Counted from the stretch's first letter, positions 25,384 to 35,204 are shown. The stretch: DNA of 43,520 nucleotides from a bacterium BMS3Abin03 (GCA_002898075.1 BDSV01000178.1:1-43520); one strand, 5' to 3'. Translations and numbers: made by a program. The notes: generated by a model from the letters alone, not told the origin.

Positions 25384-25514
25384 AGAGTTAGCGGTTGCAG
25401 AGAAGATTTTTTGTAATCGAGTTCTACTATTTGTTAAACGTAACATAAGTTAACAGGTCGTTTTAATAAACCGTTAAAAGGGTTAAACAATAGTTTCTTG
25501 CAGATGCTGTTACA

Positions 25515-26888
25515 TTATTCTAAAAACAGCTTGAGTAATTTCTTCTTCAAATCAGAATAGGGTGGATATTTTATAAACGGTTCAAACCAGTTTGCTTTAA
25601 CAAGCACGCTTTTATAATGCGAGAATTCTTTGAAGCCCGCTTTGCCATGATAAGCGCCTATACCGCTGTTGCCAACTCCGCCGAAGGGAAGGTTAGAATT
25701 TGTAAAGTACATTATCGCATCGTTTACCGCACCGCCGCCGAAAGAAAGTTCATTCAAAATCTTTCCTCTTAATGAACGATTGTTTGTGAAAAGATAAAAC
25801 GACAGCGGTTTCGGTCTGGATTTAATTTCTTTTAAAATGTCATCGGTGTTTTCAAACTCGATAACAGGAAGCAAAGGACCGAATATTTCATCTTCCATTA
25901 TTTTATCATCGAAGGAAACATTATGGAGTATGGTTGGAGAGATATACTTTTCATTTCTGTTCGTTATTCCGCCGTAAAAGATTTTATCCTTTTCAATCAG
26001 CGCTGCAAGCCGGTCGAAATGCTTTTCGTTAATAATTCTGAGAAAGGCATCGCTTTCATCCGGTTTTTCACCCTGATTTTTTATTATGTTTTTTACAAGC
26101 AGGTTTAGAAATTCATTTTTAACTTTTTTGTGAATAAGGAGATAATCCGGTGCAACGCATGTTTGTCCGGCATTCAAAAACTTTGCCCATGCCAGCCGCT
26201 TTGCTGCCATTTTTAAATTTGCATCATCCAAAATAATGGTAGGACTTTTACCGCCAAGCTCGAGCGTAACAGATGCAAGATTTTCTGCGGCAGCTTTCAT
26301 AACGAGTTTGCCGATGTGTGGATTCCCGGTAAAAAATATCTTGTTAAATTTTTGTTGAAGCAAATCACGTGCGGTTTCTGCGCCGCCTTCCAGCACATAG
26401 AAAAACTCCGGATCGAAATTATTGTTAATAATTTCCGCCATCATTGCCGAACAGTTTTTTGATAATTCGCTTGGTTTGATGATAACCGTATTGCCTGAAG
26501 CAATTGCCGATACCGCGGGAAGCAAAGAAAGCTGATAAGGGTAATTCCATGCACCAATGATTAACGCATTTCCATACGGCTCAGGTATTAAATAGCTTCT
26601 GGCGGGAAAATTAGCAAGATTTGTTCGTACTCTTTTCTGCTTCGACCACCTATTAAGTTTTTTTAGTGCAAGTTTTATCTCGTGATATATTAGCGCGAGT
26701 TCTGTCGCGTAGGTTTCAAAAGGTGATTTTTTCAAATCCTTATAAATCGCAGCATTAAGCTTTTCTTCGTTTTCTTTTAAAATGTTCAGAAATTTTTTTA
26801 ATTGTTCTTTCCTGAATTTCAGCTCTCTCGTTCCGTTATCCGCAAAGAACAGCTTTTGCTTGTTGAATACCTCATTAATATTATTCAT
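25515..26888 (-). CDS. Aldehyde dehydrogenase, class 3-like
   Basis: This NAD(P)-dependent aldehyde dehydrogenase has 457 residues from the chosen start. Motifs are IGAWNYPYQLSLLPAVSAIA, GNTVIIKPSELS, FFTGNPHIGKLVM, the general-base LELGGKSP, and the nucleophile in NAGQTCVAPDYLL. The end of the protein is LPFGGVGNSGIGAYHGKAGF, with the F..FSH..S typical of class 3/AlkH-like enzymes acting on medium- or long-chain aliphatic aldehydes. I start at the ATG at 26888, which has AAGGAGAG seven bases upstream and overlaps the SDR stop by 8 bases. An ATG 10 codons further upstream has no such site. It is co-transcribed with the SDR. Confidence 0.94.
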   Translation of the reverse strand: MNNINEVFNKQKLFFADNGTRELKFRKEQLKKFLNILKENEEKLNAAIYKDLKKSPFETYATELALIYHEIKLALKKLNRWSKQKRVRTNLANFPARSYLIPEPYGNALIIGAWNYPYQLSLLPAVSAIASGNTVIIKPSELSKNCSAMMAEIINNNFDPEFFYVLEGGAETARDLLQQKFNKIFFTGNPHIGKLVMKAAAENLASVTLELGGKSPTIILDDANLKMAAKRLAWAKFLNAGQTCVAPDYLLIHKKVKNEFLNLLVKNIIKNQGEKPDESDAFLRIINEKHFDRLAALIEKDKIFYGGITNRNEKYISPTILHNVSFDDKIMEDEIFGPLLPVIEFENTDDILKEIKSRPKPLSFYLFTNNRSLRGKILNELSFGGGAVNDAIMYFTNSNLPFGGVGNSGIGAYHGKAGFKEFSHYKSVLVKANWFEPFIKYPPYSDLKKKLLKLFLE

Positions 26889-27708
26889 CGCTTCTCTCCT
26901 TGTGTCCGACGAATCCATTCATCGATTTATAAACACCGAGGAACTTTCCTCCAAACCAATCAAAAGCACGCGTGGGAAGAATACCTTTTACCAGCGGTGT
27001 AAGCTTAATCAGGAATGGCTTTCGCACAAACAGTTTATTCTTTTTAATTGCTTTGATTATAGCGCTGACAACTTTATCAGGATCCAATATAGGCAGCAGC
27101 GGATTTGATTTTACTCCTTCGAACATTCCGGTGTTGATGTAATACGGAGTGACTGTCGTAACGTGAAGATCTTTCCCAAGTTTTTCTAATTCTATTCTTA
27201 ACGATTCAGACCACCCGAGCGCCGCCCATTTACTCGCAGCATAAACCGACATTTTCGGATTTCCAACATAACCTGCAGCCGAAGAAATATTGACGATATG
27301 ACCACTGCCTTTTGTAATCATATCCGGAAGGAATTCAAGCGTAATGTGCATCATTGCATCGGCGTTAATGCTCATTGTAAAATCTATATCACGATGTGTG
27401 TGTTCGACGAAGTTTTTACCAACAACAACTCCCGCATTATTGATAAGAATATCTATTGCGCCCGCATCATCTTTAACTTTCTTTGCCGTTTCAATTACGC
27501 TTTCAGTTTTTGAAATGTCGATTAAGTACGGTAATATATTAAAGTTTTGTGATTTAAATTCTTCGGTAGTTTTTTTAAGATTTGCTTCGTCGATGTCCCA
27601 GATAACAAGTTGTTCTGCACCCTCCTCCAGAACCCTTTCCCCCATCAATTTGCCTATGCCGGATGCTCCCCCTGTTATCAAGACCGTTTTACCGCTTATT
27701 GAAGACAT
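26881..27708 (-). CDS. Short-chain dehydrogenase/reductase
   Basis: This Rossmann-fold NAD(P) oxidoreductase has 275 residues: cofactor motif TGGASGIGKLMGERV, DIDEAN (the acidic residue favours NAD), NNAGVVVG, catalytic Ser in ISSAAGYVG and YAASKWAALGWSESL (Y-x3-K). The C-terminal region resembles the 17-beta-hydroxysteroid/retinol dehydrogenase-like SDRs with a hydrophobic lipid-facing end. The ATG has a GAGGTGAGG site. It overlaps the aldehyde dehydrogenase downstream, so the pair probably processes a lipid alcohol to aldehyde to acid, which is inference from the pairing. Confidence 0.93.
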   Translation of the reverse strand: MSSISGKTVLITGGASGIGKLMGERVLEEGAEQLVIWDIDEANLKKTTEEFKSQNFNILPYLIDISKTESVIETAKKVKDDAGAIDILINNAGVVVGKNFVEHTHRDIDFTMSINADAMMHITLEFLPDMITKGSGHIVNISSAAGYVGNPKMSVYAASKWAALGWSESLRIELEKLGKDLHVTTVTPYYINTGMFEGVKSNPLLPILDPDKVVSAIIKAIKKNKLFVRKPFLIKLTPLVKGILPTRAFDWFGGKFLGVYKSMNGFVGHKERSDE

Positions 27709-28018
27709 GCCTCACCTCATTCTTGTTTATTCAAAACAATAAATAAATCTACGCTGTTGTTTTGATAATGTCAATTAGATTTTGACGATTGCTTTTCTTT
27801 TAAAAGTCCATCTTTTCTTAAGAGAAGAATTTTTCGTAAAGAATGGTTGAGCCAGGGGTAAGTTTACTAATTTCCACACGGTCTCTTTATCGGGGAAATC
27901 GGGGGGATACATTAATAATTTAAGCTTTTTAGTGCGTTGTTATTTGGTTGTTTTTTACATAACAAATTGTAAAGTGTAAATAAATGCTCCGTTCGATTAT
28001 TAGCATCTGATCTTTTTT
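27709..28018. other. Gap with a dispersed repeat module
   Basis: No gene. Bases 27858-27891 repeat, in the same orientation, the GTGAGTTTACTAAT...CACACGGTCTCTT segment of 14991-15024. It is preceded in both places by AAAAGTCC and an inverted CTT...AAG arm (27803-27830). Together with the following element this makes two shared modules between 14.9-15.2 kb and 27.8-28.2 kb, one direct and one inverted. Confidence 0.6.
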
Positions 28019-28157
28019 ACTGCTGCTATTAACCACTTCTGCAGGTCACTAATTTAATGATTAGAGGCAACTGCCTTTTTAAATGTCTCGAGTTAACCGC
28101 TTCAAATCTTTAACTGTTAAAACAGTTAATAATTAGGGTTTTCGTTTCATTAACACC
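28019..28157 (-). repeat. 140-bp conserved element with hairpins, copy 2
   Basis: This is the reverse-complement partner of 15027-15166. Read on the minus strand it shares ATTAACTGTTTTAACAGTT, AAAAAGGCAGTTGCCT, ATCATTAAATTAGTGACC and AGTGGTTAATAGCAGCAGT with copy 1, with scattered substitutions. Like copy 1 it lies within 30 bp of the 3' end of a minus-strand gene (28185). In copy 1 the element reads toward the gene end on the plus strand; here it reads away from the gene on the minus strand. Confidence 0.75.
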
Positions 28158-28184
28158 ATTTTAACCGTTTACTAAAACAACCGG

Positions 28185-28976
28185 TCAAATTGAGTTTTTT
28201 AAAAAGTTATAAATGTGTTTATTAACCTCTTTCGAATTCTCAACCGGTGTCATGTGTCCTGCTTTTTCTACTACAACAAATTCGGCAGTATGAATTTTAT
28301 CAGCCATCGACATCATAACATCGGGAGGGGTTAGTTTATCTTCCTCACCGCAGATAAGTAAAACCGGTATTGCAATTTTCGATAAATACGATGTTGTGTC
28401 TGTCCTTGCTGCCATTGCCAGCAAGCAGCCCTTCACGCCTTCGGGATAATTTTCTTTTGAATGACTCACTACCCGGTCATATTCTTCTTTATGATCTCTA
28501 ACAAAATCATCGCCAAAGCAATTCCTCACGAACTCATCGACGAACGGGTTTAATCCTTCCCGGTTAATTTTTTTAATTGCCCCGGCTCTTTTTATCTTTA
28601 CTGCATTGTTGTCAGCAGAAGCTTTAGTGTCGCATAAGATTAATCCGCTAAATTTGTTTTCCATTCTTTCAATTGCCCTCAAAGAAATGTACCCGCCCAT
28701 CGATAGACCGCACAGGACAGGTCTATCCAAACGTAGTTTATCAATAATGTATTCGAGATCATCAACAAACATTTCAATAGTGAACTGTCCGTCTCCGGCG
28801 GGTGATTCGCCAAGACCTCTTATATCATACGAGACACAGTAGTAATTTTTACTTAGTTCTTCTATCTGTGCGTTCCACATTCTGTGGTCGTAAGGAAACC
28901 CATGAACGAAAATTATTGCTTTATTTTCATCGCTTCCATTTGTAAACACGGCAAGTTCGTTAATTGTGGTTTTCAT
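28185..28976 (-). CDS. Alpha/beta hydrolase
   Basis: The 263-residue alpha/beta hydrolase has the oxyanion HGFPYDHRMW, nucleophile elbow LCGLSMGGYISLRA (serine in GLSMGG), acid in ICGEEDKLTPP and base in EKAGHMTPVENS. It resembles the 3-oxoadipate enol-lactonase / non-heme haloperoxidase type of small hydrolases; the substrate cannot be read. There is no signal peptide, so it is cytoplasmic. It is divergent from glgA with a 94-bp shared promoter gap. Confidence 0.93.
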   Translation of the reverse strand: MKTTINELAVFTNGSDENKAIIFVHGFPYDHRMWNAQIEELSKNYYCVSYDIRGLGESPAGDGQFTIEMFVDDLEYIIDKLRLDRPVLCGLSMGGYISLRAIERMENKFSGLILCDTKASADNNAVKIKRAGAIKKINREGLNPFVDEFVRNCFGDDFVRDHKEEYDRVVSHSKENYPEGVKGCLLAMAARTDTTSYLSKIAIPVLLICGEEDKLTPPDVMMSMADKIHTAEFVVVEKAGHMTPVENSKEVNKHIYNFLKNSI

Positions 28977-29070
28977 AGCGCATCCGGTATGTTATTTGTG
29001 AAAACATAATTATAATAGAATTTAAATTAATATTTTTCTTTAGAATATTAAATTTTAGAAAAGACATTAA

Positions 29071-30537
29071 ATGAAAATAGCTTTCGTTGCTACCGAAGCC
29101 GTTCCCTATGCAAAAACCGGCGGGCTTGCCGATGTTGCCGGTTCATTGCCAAAAGAACTTGAGAAACTCGGATGTGAGGTAAAACTTTTTGTGCCCAAAT
29201 ATTCATCCATAGATGAAGCAAAGTATGGACTGCATTATAATTGGGATATCGGCGAGATGCCTATCCGTGTAAACGGCATAATCAGGTCGTCACATGTACA
29301 TCAGTGCACCTTACCCGAATCGGAGGTACAGGTAAACCTTATTGATTGTCCTCATTATTTTCACCGCGGAAGAATTTATACAAATGATGCGGATGAGGAT
29401 GAAAGATTTATTCTTTTCTCTAAAGCGGTAATCGAAGCCCTTCAAAGGATGCAATGGTCACCCGACGTTATTCATTGCAATGATTGGCAGACCGGGCTGC
29501 TTCCGCTCTTTGTTAAAGATAATTACAACTGGGATAAGCTTTTTGATCATACGGCAACGCTCTTTACTATTCATAATATTGGTTATCAGGGAAGATTTTC
29601 TAAATCGGTTCTTTTAAGTGCGGAGATACGCAAGAACTTATTTTACCCCGGCGGTCCCGTAGAACACGATGGCGGAATTTCATTTATGAAAGCGGGTATT
29701 GTATTTGCCGATATACTTAATACCGTTAGCAACAAGTACTCGCACGAAATTCTCACACCCGAATTCGGTGCAGGGTTGGATAAAGTTCTTAACTTAAGAA
29801 AAAAAGATCTGTTCGGTATTTTGAACGGGGTTGATTATACGCTGTGGAACCCCGGGACAGATAAGTTTATTCCGTATAAATACTCGTTAGATGACCTCAG
29901 CGGAAAGCTTATGAATAAGAAGTTTTTGCTCGAACGTTTTAAAATACCGTTTGATTCCAAAGTACCTCTTATTGGAATAATATCGAGGATGGTTGCACAA
30001 AAAGGGTTCGATATTTTTACCGAAGCAATTAATGATCTAATGAATCTCGAGACGCAGTGGTTAATCCTGGGAAGCGGCGAACAACAATACGAGCATCTGT
30101 TCAGGCAGCTTTCGCAGACACTTCCTCACAAGGTGGGTTCCTATATTGGGTACAGCGATGAGCTTGCGCATCTTATTGAAGCCGGTGCAGATATGTTCCT
30201 GATGCCCTCCCGTTATGAACCTTGCGGGCTGAATCAGATTTACAGCTTGATATACGGAACAGTTCCCATTGTTAAAAGTACCGGCGGGCTTGCCGACACA
30301 GTTCATGATTGGGACGAACTAAACCGGTATGGCTTAACTACCGGAACAGGTTTTTCATTTAATGAGCATACGGGGCATGCACTTTACACAAGCGTGGAAA
30401 GAGCGACCAGAAATTTTCATAACCAAACCGTCTGGAAAAAGATTCAAAAGAACGGGATGGAAAAAGATTATTCGTGGAAACATTCGGCTGAGAAGTATAT
30501 AGAGCTTTACAAGCTGGCAAAGGGAAAAAGAAGTTAA
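29071..30537 (+). CDS. glgA: Glycogen (starch) synthase, ADP-glucose type
   Basis: This GT5 family enzyme extends alpha-1,4-glucan from ADP-glucose. It has 488 residues as usual. The N-terminal substrate motif is YAKTGGLADVAGSLPKEL. Other marks are VIHCNDWQTGLLPLFV, FTIHNIGYQGRF, GILNGVDYTLWNP, GIISRMVAQKGFDIF, and the C-terminal catalytic MPSRYEPCGLNQIYSLIYGT and STGGLADTV. Glycogen storage genes (glgC, glgB, glgP) are not adjacent. Its stop overlaps the stop of the convergent patatin gene by four bases, with no room for a terminator. Confidence 0.97.
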   Translation: MKIAFVATEAVPYAKTGGLADVAGSLPKELEKLGCEVKLFVPKYSSIDEAKYGLHYNWDIGEMPIRVNGIIRSSHVHQCTLPESEVQVNLIDCPHYFHRGRIYTNDADEDERFILFSKAVIEALQRMQWSPDVIHCNDWQTGLLPLFVKDNYNWDKLFDHTATLFTIHNIGYQGRFSKSVLLSAEIRKNLFYPGGPVEHDGGISFMKAGIVFADILNTVSNKYSHEILTPEFGAGLDKVLNLRKKDLFGILNGVDYTLWNPGTDKFIPYKYSLDDLSGKLMNKKFLLERFKIPFDSKVPLIGIISRMVAQKGFDIFTEAINDLMNLETQWLILGSGEQQYEHLFRQLSQTLPHKVGSYIGYSDELAHLIEAGADMFLMPSRYEPCGLNQIYSLIYGTVPIVKSTGGLADTVHDWDELNRYGLTTGTGFSFNEHTGHALYTSVERATRNFHNQTVWKKIQKNGMEKDYSWKHSAEKYIELYKLAKGKRS

Positions 30538-33242
30538 ATATTAATTTCGTAGCCGATAGAAAAGTAAAATAAAATTTCTCCCCAGCTAACCGGGTTTTCA
30601 GGCAGGTTTCTTTTTAAAAGAAAGCTTCTTCCTATTGCAAAATCTGCCGGTCCAACCGGTGTGTCGAATGATATTGTCGCACCGATACCATGCCTTAAAT
30701 CCTTAAACCTTATTTGCGATTCTTCTTCCCATGTAGAACCGAGATCGTATCTGAACTTTAAATACGTGTCAAAGAATACTTGAAAAGGCAACTTGATCCT
30801 GTACATTAATGATGCAAGAAAAACCTGCCTTCCGCGTGATTCGTTTTCTCTCATACCAAAGAATGAGTTCATCCCGCCCAACAAGAACTGTTCACTAAGC
30901 GGCATTGTATTATCACCGAATCCCATCCTCATTCTCGGAACAAACGTGCTCCTTTTGCCCAGCTTAAAGAAATACCGGAACTCCATGCCGACTCTTGTAA
31001 AGCTTTGTTCGCCGCCTAAAAAGCTTTGCGCAGTTTCATAAAATCCCGTAAAATAAAGTCCTCGCTGCGGATATGGATATTTATCCATGTTATCAACAGT
31101 TGTGCTTGCCGTTATACTGACGAGTTTTGTTTTATATGGAATTATTTTATCCTCTTCTGTGTTTTTCACTTTGTCAAACTGGTACTTGCCGGTAAAGATC
31201 AGGTTGCCGAATTTTTCAATCTGGGTGCCGAGAGATAAAGATGCCCCGTAAAATATTTGTCTGTATTCCCCTGTTTTCAATATAGAAAATGTATTATCTG
31301 AACCTATTGGATTTTTTTCATAAATACCGATGTCGCTGAATTTATAATATGCGCTAATATTATATGTAAAGTATGTATTTAATATCCTGTGATTTTTCAA
31401 TTCGAATATGTAAGCCCTGTTGCTTGCACCGCCGAACAAAAATAAGCCCGCCTCTGTACCCGAGCCGAAAAGATTTTCATCTCTTATATCCAGGCTTATC
31501 TGTGCATTATATGCCTCGTCTGCTAAAAAGCCGAAGCGTAATAAATTGGATGCCTTTTCCTCTACATGAATTACCAGTTCGTTTCGATTGTTCTTTGTAA
31601 CTACAGACATTTCAACGTTCTTAAAGAAACTCGTTGTGCTGAGGTTTTTAATTCCTTCTTTTAATTTCCCGTATGATAAATAATCTCCAGGTCTGAATGG
31701 AAGCTCGCGCATTATCAGCGATTTATTCGTATAGCTTCCTTCAATCCTGATGTCTGAAATAATTCCCATATTGAAGTAGAGTAAAAGCTCACCGGACGCC
31801 GGATCGAAATCTTCCTTTACAAAATTTGCAATTACGTTTCCTTTGCTGCGAAAATATTTTAATATTTTTATTACATATTTAACTACTAATGTTTTTGAGT
31901 ACGGTTGACCGGCTAATCCCGATAGGAGTGTTTGTGTATAAGCAGAATCTACAGTATTAACACCGACAATCCTGGTTGCTTTGATTATTGGCTTTAGCTC
32001 ATAAAGAAATTTTAACCGGACGCTGTCACCTGTATTTGTCAGTTCAACATCCAGCTTATTATATCTGCCGGATTCGTACAGCGTGATCATATCTTTTTTC
32101 AAAACCATGCCGGATACAGAATCCAGCGAAGCATATTTTTTTAAATAAGGCAGGAATTCTCCGGGCTGATCGTTATCAGCAGCTACATTCTTTATAAAAA
32201 AATTATCCGCGGATAAACGTGATAAGTATATAGAATGCAATTTGCTTTTAATATTTTCCAACTGCCCGACCGTTGTATTGTATCCGATATTTATTATCGA
32301 ATCGATATTACTGAAGTCGCTTGCCGATATATTATTTAACGGCGGTACAATTAAAGCGTCCGACAGGTCAACCTCCATTTTATTCAGATGCATCATGGGA
32401 ATACTTACAACCTGGTCGGCAACAAACCAGGGCAGTTTGATCTGTTCTCTCGAATGCAGCGGGCTTGTTGCATCAACGGCAATAACAAAGTCGGCTCCGG
32501 TTTTTTTGGTTGTTGTAACGGGTATATTTGAAACGAGGCCGCCGTCGACCAAAATAAGACTATCCCACTTTACAGGGGTGAGGAAAAAACTGACACTGGA
32601 ACTCGCCCTCAATGCCTTGCTGAGCAAACCCTTATCAATTGAAACTAATTCGCCGGTGACAAGGTTCGTACAAACTGCACGGAATTTTACTAACAGATCA
32701 TCAAAATTATTTTGAGAATGGATGGGCGCTTTTAATATTAGAAGAGTCAGATAATTCGATAGTTTCTGCCCGTCGTTGAAAGCTGTTGGTATAATCGGGG
32801 TTAAGCCGTCGAGCCGTAATGAAAGAAGAGCCCTGTCCTCGGTTATTTTCTGATCGACAAACAGCTCTCTCCTTCCGGTTCCCGAATTTAACAGAAGATC
32901 ATTCCAGTTTGTTTTTCTGGCAATTGAATCGAGTTCATCCACAGTATAACCGACCGCGTATAACCCTCCTATAATACTTCCCATACTTGTACCGGTTATA
33001 ATTTCCAGGTCAACACCTGCTTCCACTAATGCTTTTAATACACCCACATGCGCCAGCCCCCTGGCTCCTCCTCCGCTCAGCGCTAACCCGATAACGGGCT
33101 TTTCCGCGGGAACCTTCTCCGTTAATCCGAAAGGCAAGTCCCTGGTGCGAAATTCGAGAGAGATTATTTTTTTACTTTGCGCATAAATAGATGAAACGGA
33201 AAGAAATATCGAGATAAAAATTATTTTGTATAATATTTTCAT
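30534..33242 (-). CDS. Patatin-like phospholipase fused to an outer-membrane barrel (PlpD/type Vd)
   Basis: The 902-residue protein has a signal peptide (IIFISIFLSVSSIYAQ). The patatin domain (residues 45-240) contains the oxyanion GGGARGLAHVGVLKAL, nucleophile GTSMGSIIGGLYAVG and the dyad Asp in DGGLVSN. Next comes a region with POTRA-like motifs (about 420-580: VVKYVIKILKYFRSKG, DIRIEG, ELPFRPGDYLSYGKLKEG). A C-terminal 16-strand Omp85-like barrel (580-902) ends in GEILFYFSIGYEINI, with GMRENESRGRQVFLASLMYR before it. This is the type Vd autotransporter layout of Pseudomonas PlpD, but larger (728 residues there). It would deliver a lipase to the surface or act on outer-membrane lipids. The chain lies downstream of the yidC terminator. 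Confidence 0.93.
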   Translation of the reverse strand: MKILYKIIFISIFLSVSSIYAQSKKIISLEFRTRDLPFGLTEKVPAEKPVIGLALSGGGARGLAHVGVLKALVEAGVDLEIITGTSMGSIIGGLYAVGYTVDELDSIARKTNWNDLLLNSGTGRRELFVDQKITEDRALLSLRLDGLTPIIPTAFNDGQKLSNYLTLLILKAPIHSQNNFDDLLVKFRAVCTNLVTGELVSIDKGLLSKALRASSSVSFFLTPVKWDSLILVDGGLVSNIPVTTTKKTGADFVIAVDATSPLHSREQIKLPWFVADQVVSIPMMHLNKMEVDLSDALIVPPLNNISASDFSNIDSIINIGYNTTVGQLENIKSKLHSIYLSRLSADNFFIKNVAADNDQPGEFLPYLKKYASLDSVSGMVLKKDMITLYESGRYNKLDVELTNTGDSVRLKFLYELKPIIKATRIVGVNTVDSAYTQTLLSGLAGQPYSKTLVVKYVIKILKYFRSKGNVIANFVKEDFDPASGELLLYFNMGIISDIRIEGSYTNKSLIMRELPFRPGDYLSYGKLKEGIKNLSTTSFFKNVEMSVVTKNNRNELVIHVEEKASNLLRFGFLADEAYNAQISLDIRDENLFGSGTEAGLFLFGGASNRAYIFELKNHRILNTYFTYNISAYYKFSDIGIYEKNPIGSDNTFSILKTGEYRQIFYGASLSLGTQIEKFGNLIFTGKYQFDKVKNTEEDKIIPYKTKLVSITASTTVDNMDKYPYPQRGLYFTGFYETAQSFLGGEQSFTRVGMEFRYFFKLGKRSTFVPRMRMGFGDNTMPLSEQFLLGGMNSFFGMRENESRGRQVFLASLMYRIKLPFQVFFDTYLKFRYDLGSTWEEESQIRFKDLRHGIGATISFDTPVGPADFAIGRSFLLKRNLPENPVSWGEILFYFSIGYEINI

Positions 33243-33263
33243 TCGGATTTGCTTAAATAAAAA

Positions 33264-33303
33264 AGAGCATTAAGATTAATCTATAAATATATCTCAATGC
33301 TCT
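33264..33303 (-). terminator. Rho-independent terminator of rpmH-rnpA-yidC
   Basis: The stem AGAGCATTAAGAT / ATCTCAATGCTCT (13 bp with one mismatch, loop of 14) is followed on the minus strand by TTTTTATTT. It lies 21 bp past the yidC stop. Confidence 0.85.
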
Positions 33304-33323
33304 ATAAATATACAAGCCGTTTG

Positions 33324-35204
33324 TTAATGCTTTTTCTTCTGCTTGGTTTTAGACTGCTGTTCGGCAGCTTCCATCATCCTTGCCATAATGCCCGGCTTTT
33401 TATTTGCATTTTTAACCGGCACTAGTTCCAGCCCGTCAGATTTATGATTGATGTATTGCTGCTGCAAAATTGAAAACAGGTTGAACAGGAAGTAGTAAAG
33501 GTTTAAGCCGGAAGGAAAGCTCATAAACAGTATTGTGAGGAACACCGGCATAATGTAAACCATACTCTGCTGTTTCGGATCTTTCATTGTCATCTTCTGC
33601 TGAATGAAAGTAGTTATTCCCATCAGCAGAGCGAGACCGCTAATTTCCTGTATTCCAAACATTGGAAGCTTAAATCCTAGGTTATAAATAACATCCGGCT
33701 GTGACAGGTCTTTTATCCAGAAGATAAACGGCTGTTGTCTTAATTCTATTGCCGTTCTGAACAGACCCCATAAAGCGATGAATATCGGCATCTGCAATAA
33801 CATAGGAAGACAACCGCCTGCCGGATTTACACCGTAGGTTTTGTAGAGCTTCATCGTTTCCTTGCTCTGTTTTTGCTGGTCGTCTTTGTACTTCTCTTTT
33901 AATTCCTGAATCTTCGGCTGCAGGAGCTGCATCTTTTTCATCGATTGGTAGCTTTGCTTTGTAAGCGGGTAAACTACAAGCTTTATGACCAGGGAGAAAA
34001 CTATTATGACAAATCCGTAATTTGGTATAAATCCATGAAGGAAATTGAAAAGCGGAAGAAGAACATACTCGGCAATAGGTCGAACAATAAACTTTAGTCC
34101 GAAGAAGCTGCCGAAATCCACAAGCGCCTGCAGGTTGTGTCCTAAATTCTTCAGAGTATTATAATCCACAGGTCCTACATAAAGCGTAAATGTTTTTTTA
34201 TCGTAATTTGTATTTTTAAACGGCAGGATAAGCCGGGCATTATAATATTCGGCAACCCCGTCTTTATTTAATGCTATCCGGTATCCCTCTATGTAAGCGC
34301 CTTCGACTTCGTGCGGATTATCAGGGACAATAACGGCTGTAAAGTACTTGTTCCTCACAGCTATCCAATCGATACTTCCGCTAAAATCCTTCTGCTCTGT
34401 TTCTCCTACCGATGAAGCATCAATTATTGTTTGTTCACCTCCCGAGTAAACACTCGAGTTAGAATAGGTAGCTTCGTCAACGCTGTTTTTTTCAACGAAT
34501 CTTAACCCGTTGCTCCAAACCAGGTCGTAGGTATTGTTGCTGATTACATTGTTCATATTAATCAGCTCAATTTCACTCCGTATTTCATATTTATTCCCGT
34601 AAAAGATATATCGTTTGATCAGTTCTTTATCATTACCGGCGCTTAGAGTAAAATTAATAATTAGGGAGTCGTCATCTGAAATAGAATATTTACCGGATTT
34701 AAGGTCTGTATCAAAAATAAAGTTGGATGTGTTAATTGCTTTTCCATCGGAAGAGACGAACGAGATGTCGTAAGTATTTCCCAGCGGGTAATTAATTAGC
34801 TGCACCGAAGTTTTATAATAGTCGTTGCTACCGTTTCCGTTTATCGAGTACCAGTTTTTATATTTTTTCAGATAAAATTTATGAAAATTACCGCCCCTGT
34901 TAGAAAGCTCGATAATGTAATCGCTGTTTTCAATGGTAATAATCCGCTCCTTTACAGAAGAGGGTTTAAAGAATTTTCCGTACTCAAGCGTATCTTCTTT
35001 CACCGGCTGAGTAACTAATTCTTTCTTTTTTTCAACAGGTTCTTTTTTTCTTTCGACGGGTTCGGTTTTAATTGAATCTATCTGAACCGAGGTTGAATCC
35101 TTCTGTCCGGGTTCAATTTTAACCGGTTCCGGTGCGTTCATATAAAGCCATATTACAAGAATAGCCCCGATAAGCACAAAAGCTATTGTCGTATTTTTAT
35201 CCAT
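33324..35204 (-). CDS. yidC: Membrane protein insertase YidC
   Basis: The 626-residue Gram-negative type of YidC/Oxa1 has an N-terminal membrane anchor (TTIAFVLIGAILVIWLYM) and a large periplasmic beta domain (residues 60-360; SNRGGNFHKFYLKKYKNW, YIVELS-like strands). Five C-terminal helices follow, with the conserved GFVIIVFSLVIKLVVYPLTK, MKKMQLLQPKIQELKEKYKD, NPAGGCLPMLLQMPIFIALW and FPSGLNLYYFLFNLFSILQQ. The C-terminus is basic (KQKKKH), as for ribosome contact. A GAGGAA site precedes the ATG. It is the last gene of the origin-proximal operon; yidD, commonly between rnpA and yidC, is absent: only 172 bp separate them and no frame is present. Confidence 0.97.
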   Translation of the reverse strand: MDKNTTIAFVLIGAILVIWLYMNAPEPVKIEPGQKDSTSVQIDSIKTEPVERKKEPVEKKKELVTQPVKEDTLEYGKFFKPSSVKERIITIENSDYIIELSNRGGNFHKFYLKKYKNWYSINGNGSNDYYKTSVQLINYPLGNTYDISFVSSDGKAINTSNFIFDTDLKSGKYSISDDDSLIINFTLSAGNDKELIKRYIFYGNKYEIRSEIELINMNNVISNNTYDLVWSNGLRFVEKNSVDEATYSNSSVYSGGEQTIIDASSVGETEQKDFSGSIDWIAVRNKYFTAVIVPDNPHEVEGAYIEGYRIALNKDGVAEYYNARLILPFKNTNYDKKTFTLYVGPVDYNTLKNLGHNLQALVDFGSFFGLKFIVRPIAEYVLLPLFNFLHGFIPNYGFVIIVFSLVIKLVVYPLTKQSYQSMKKMQLLQPKIQELKEKYKDDQQKQSKETMKLYKTYGVNPAGGCLPMLLQMPIFIALWGLFRTAIELRQQPFIFWIKDLSQPDVIYNLGFKLPMFGIQEISGLALLMGITTFIQQKMTMKDPKQQSMVYIMPVFLTILFMSFPSGLNLYYFLFNLFSILQQQYINHKSDGLELVPVKNANKKPGIMARMMEAAEQQSKTKQKKKH

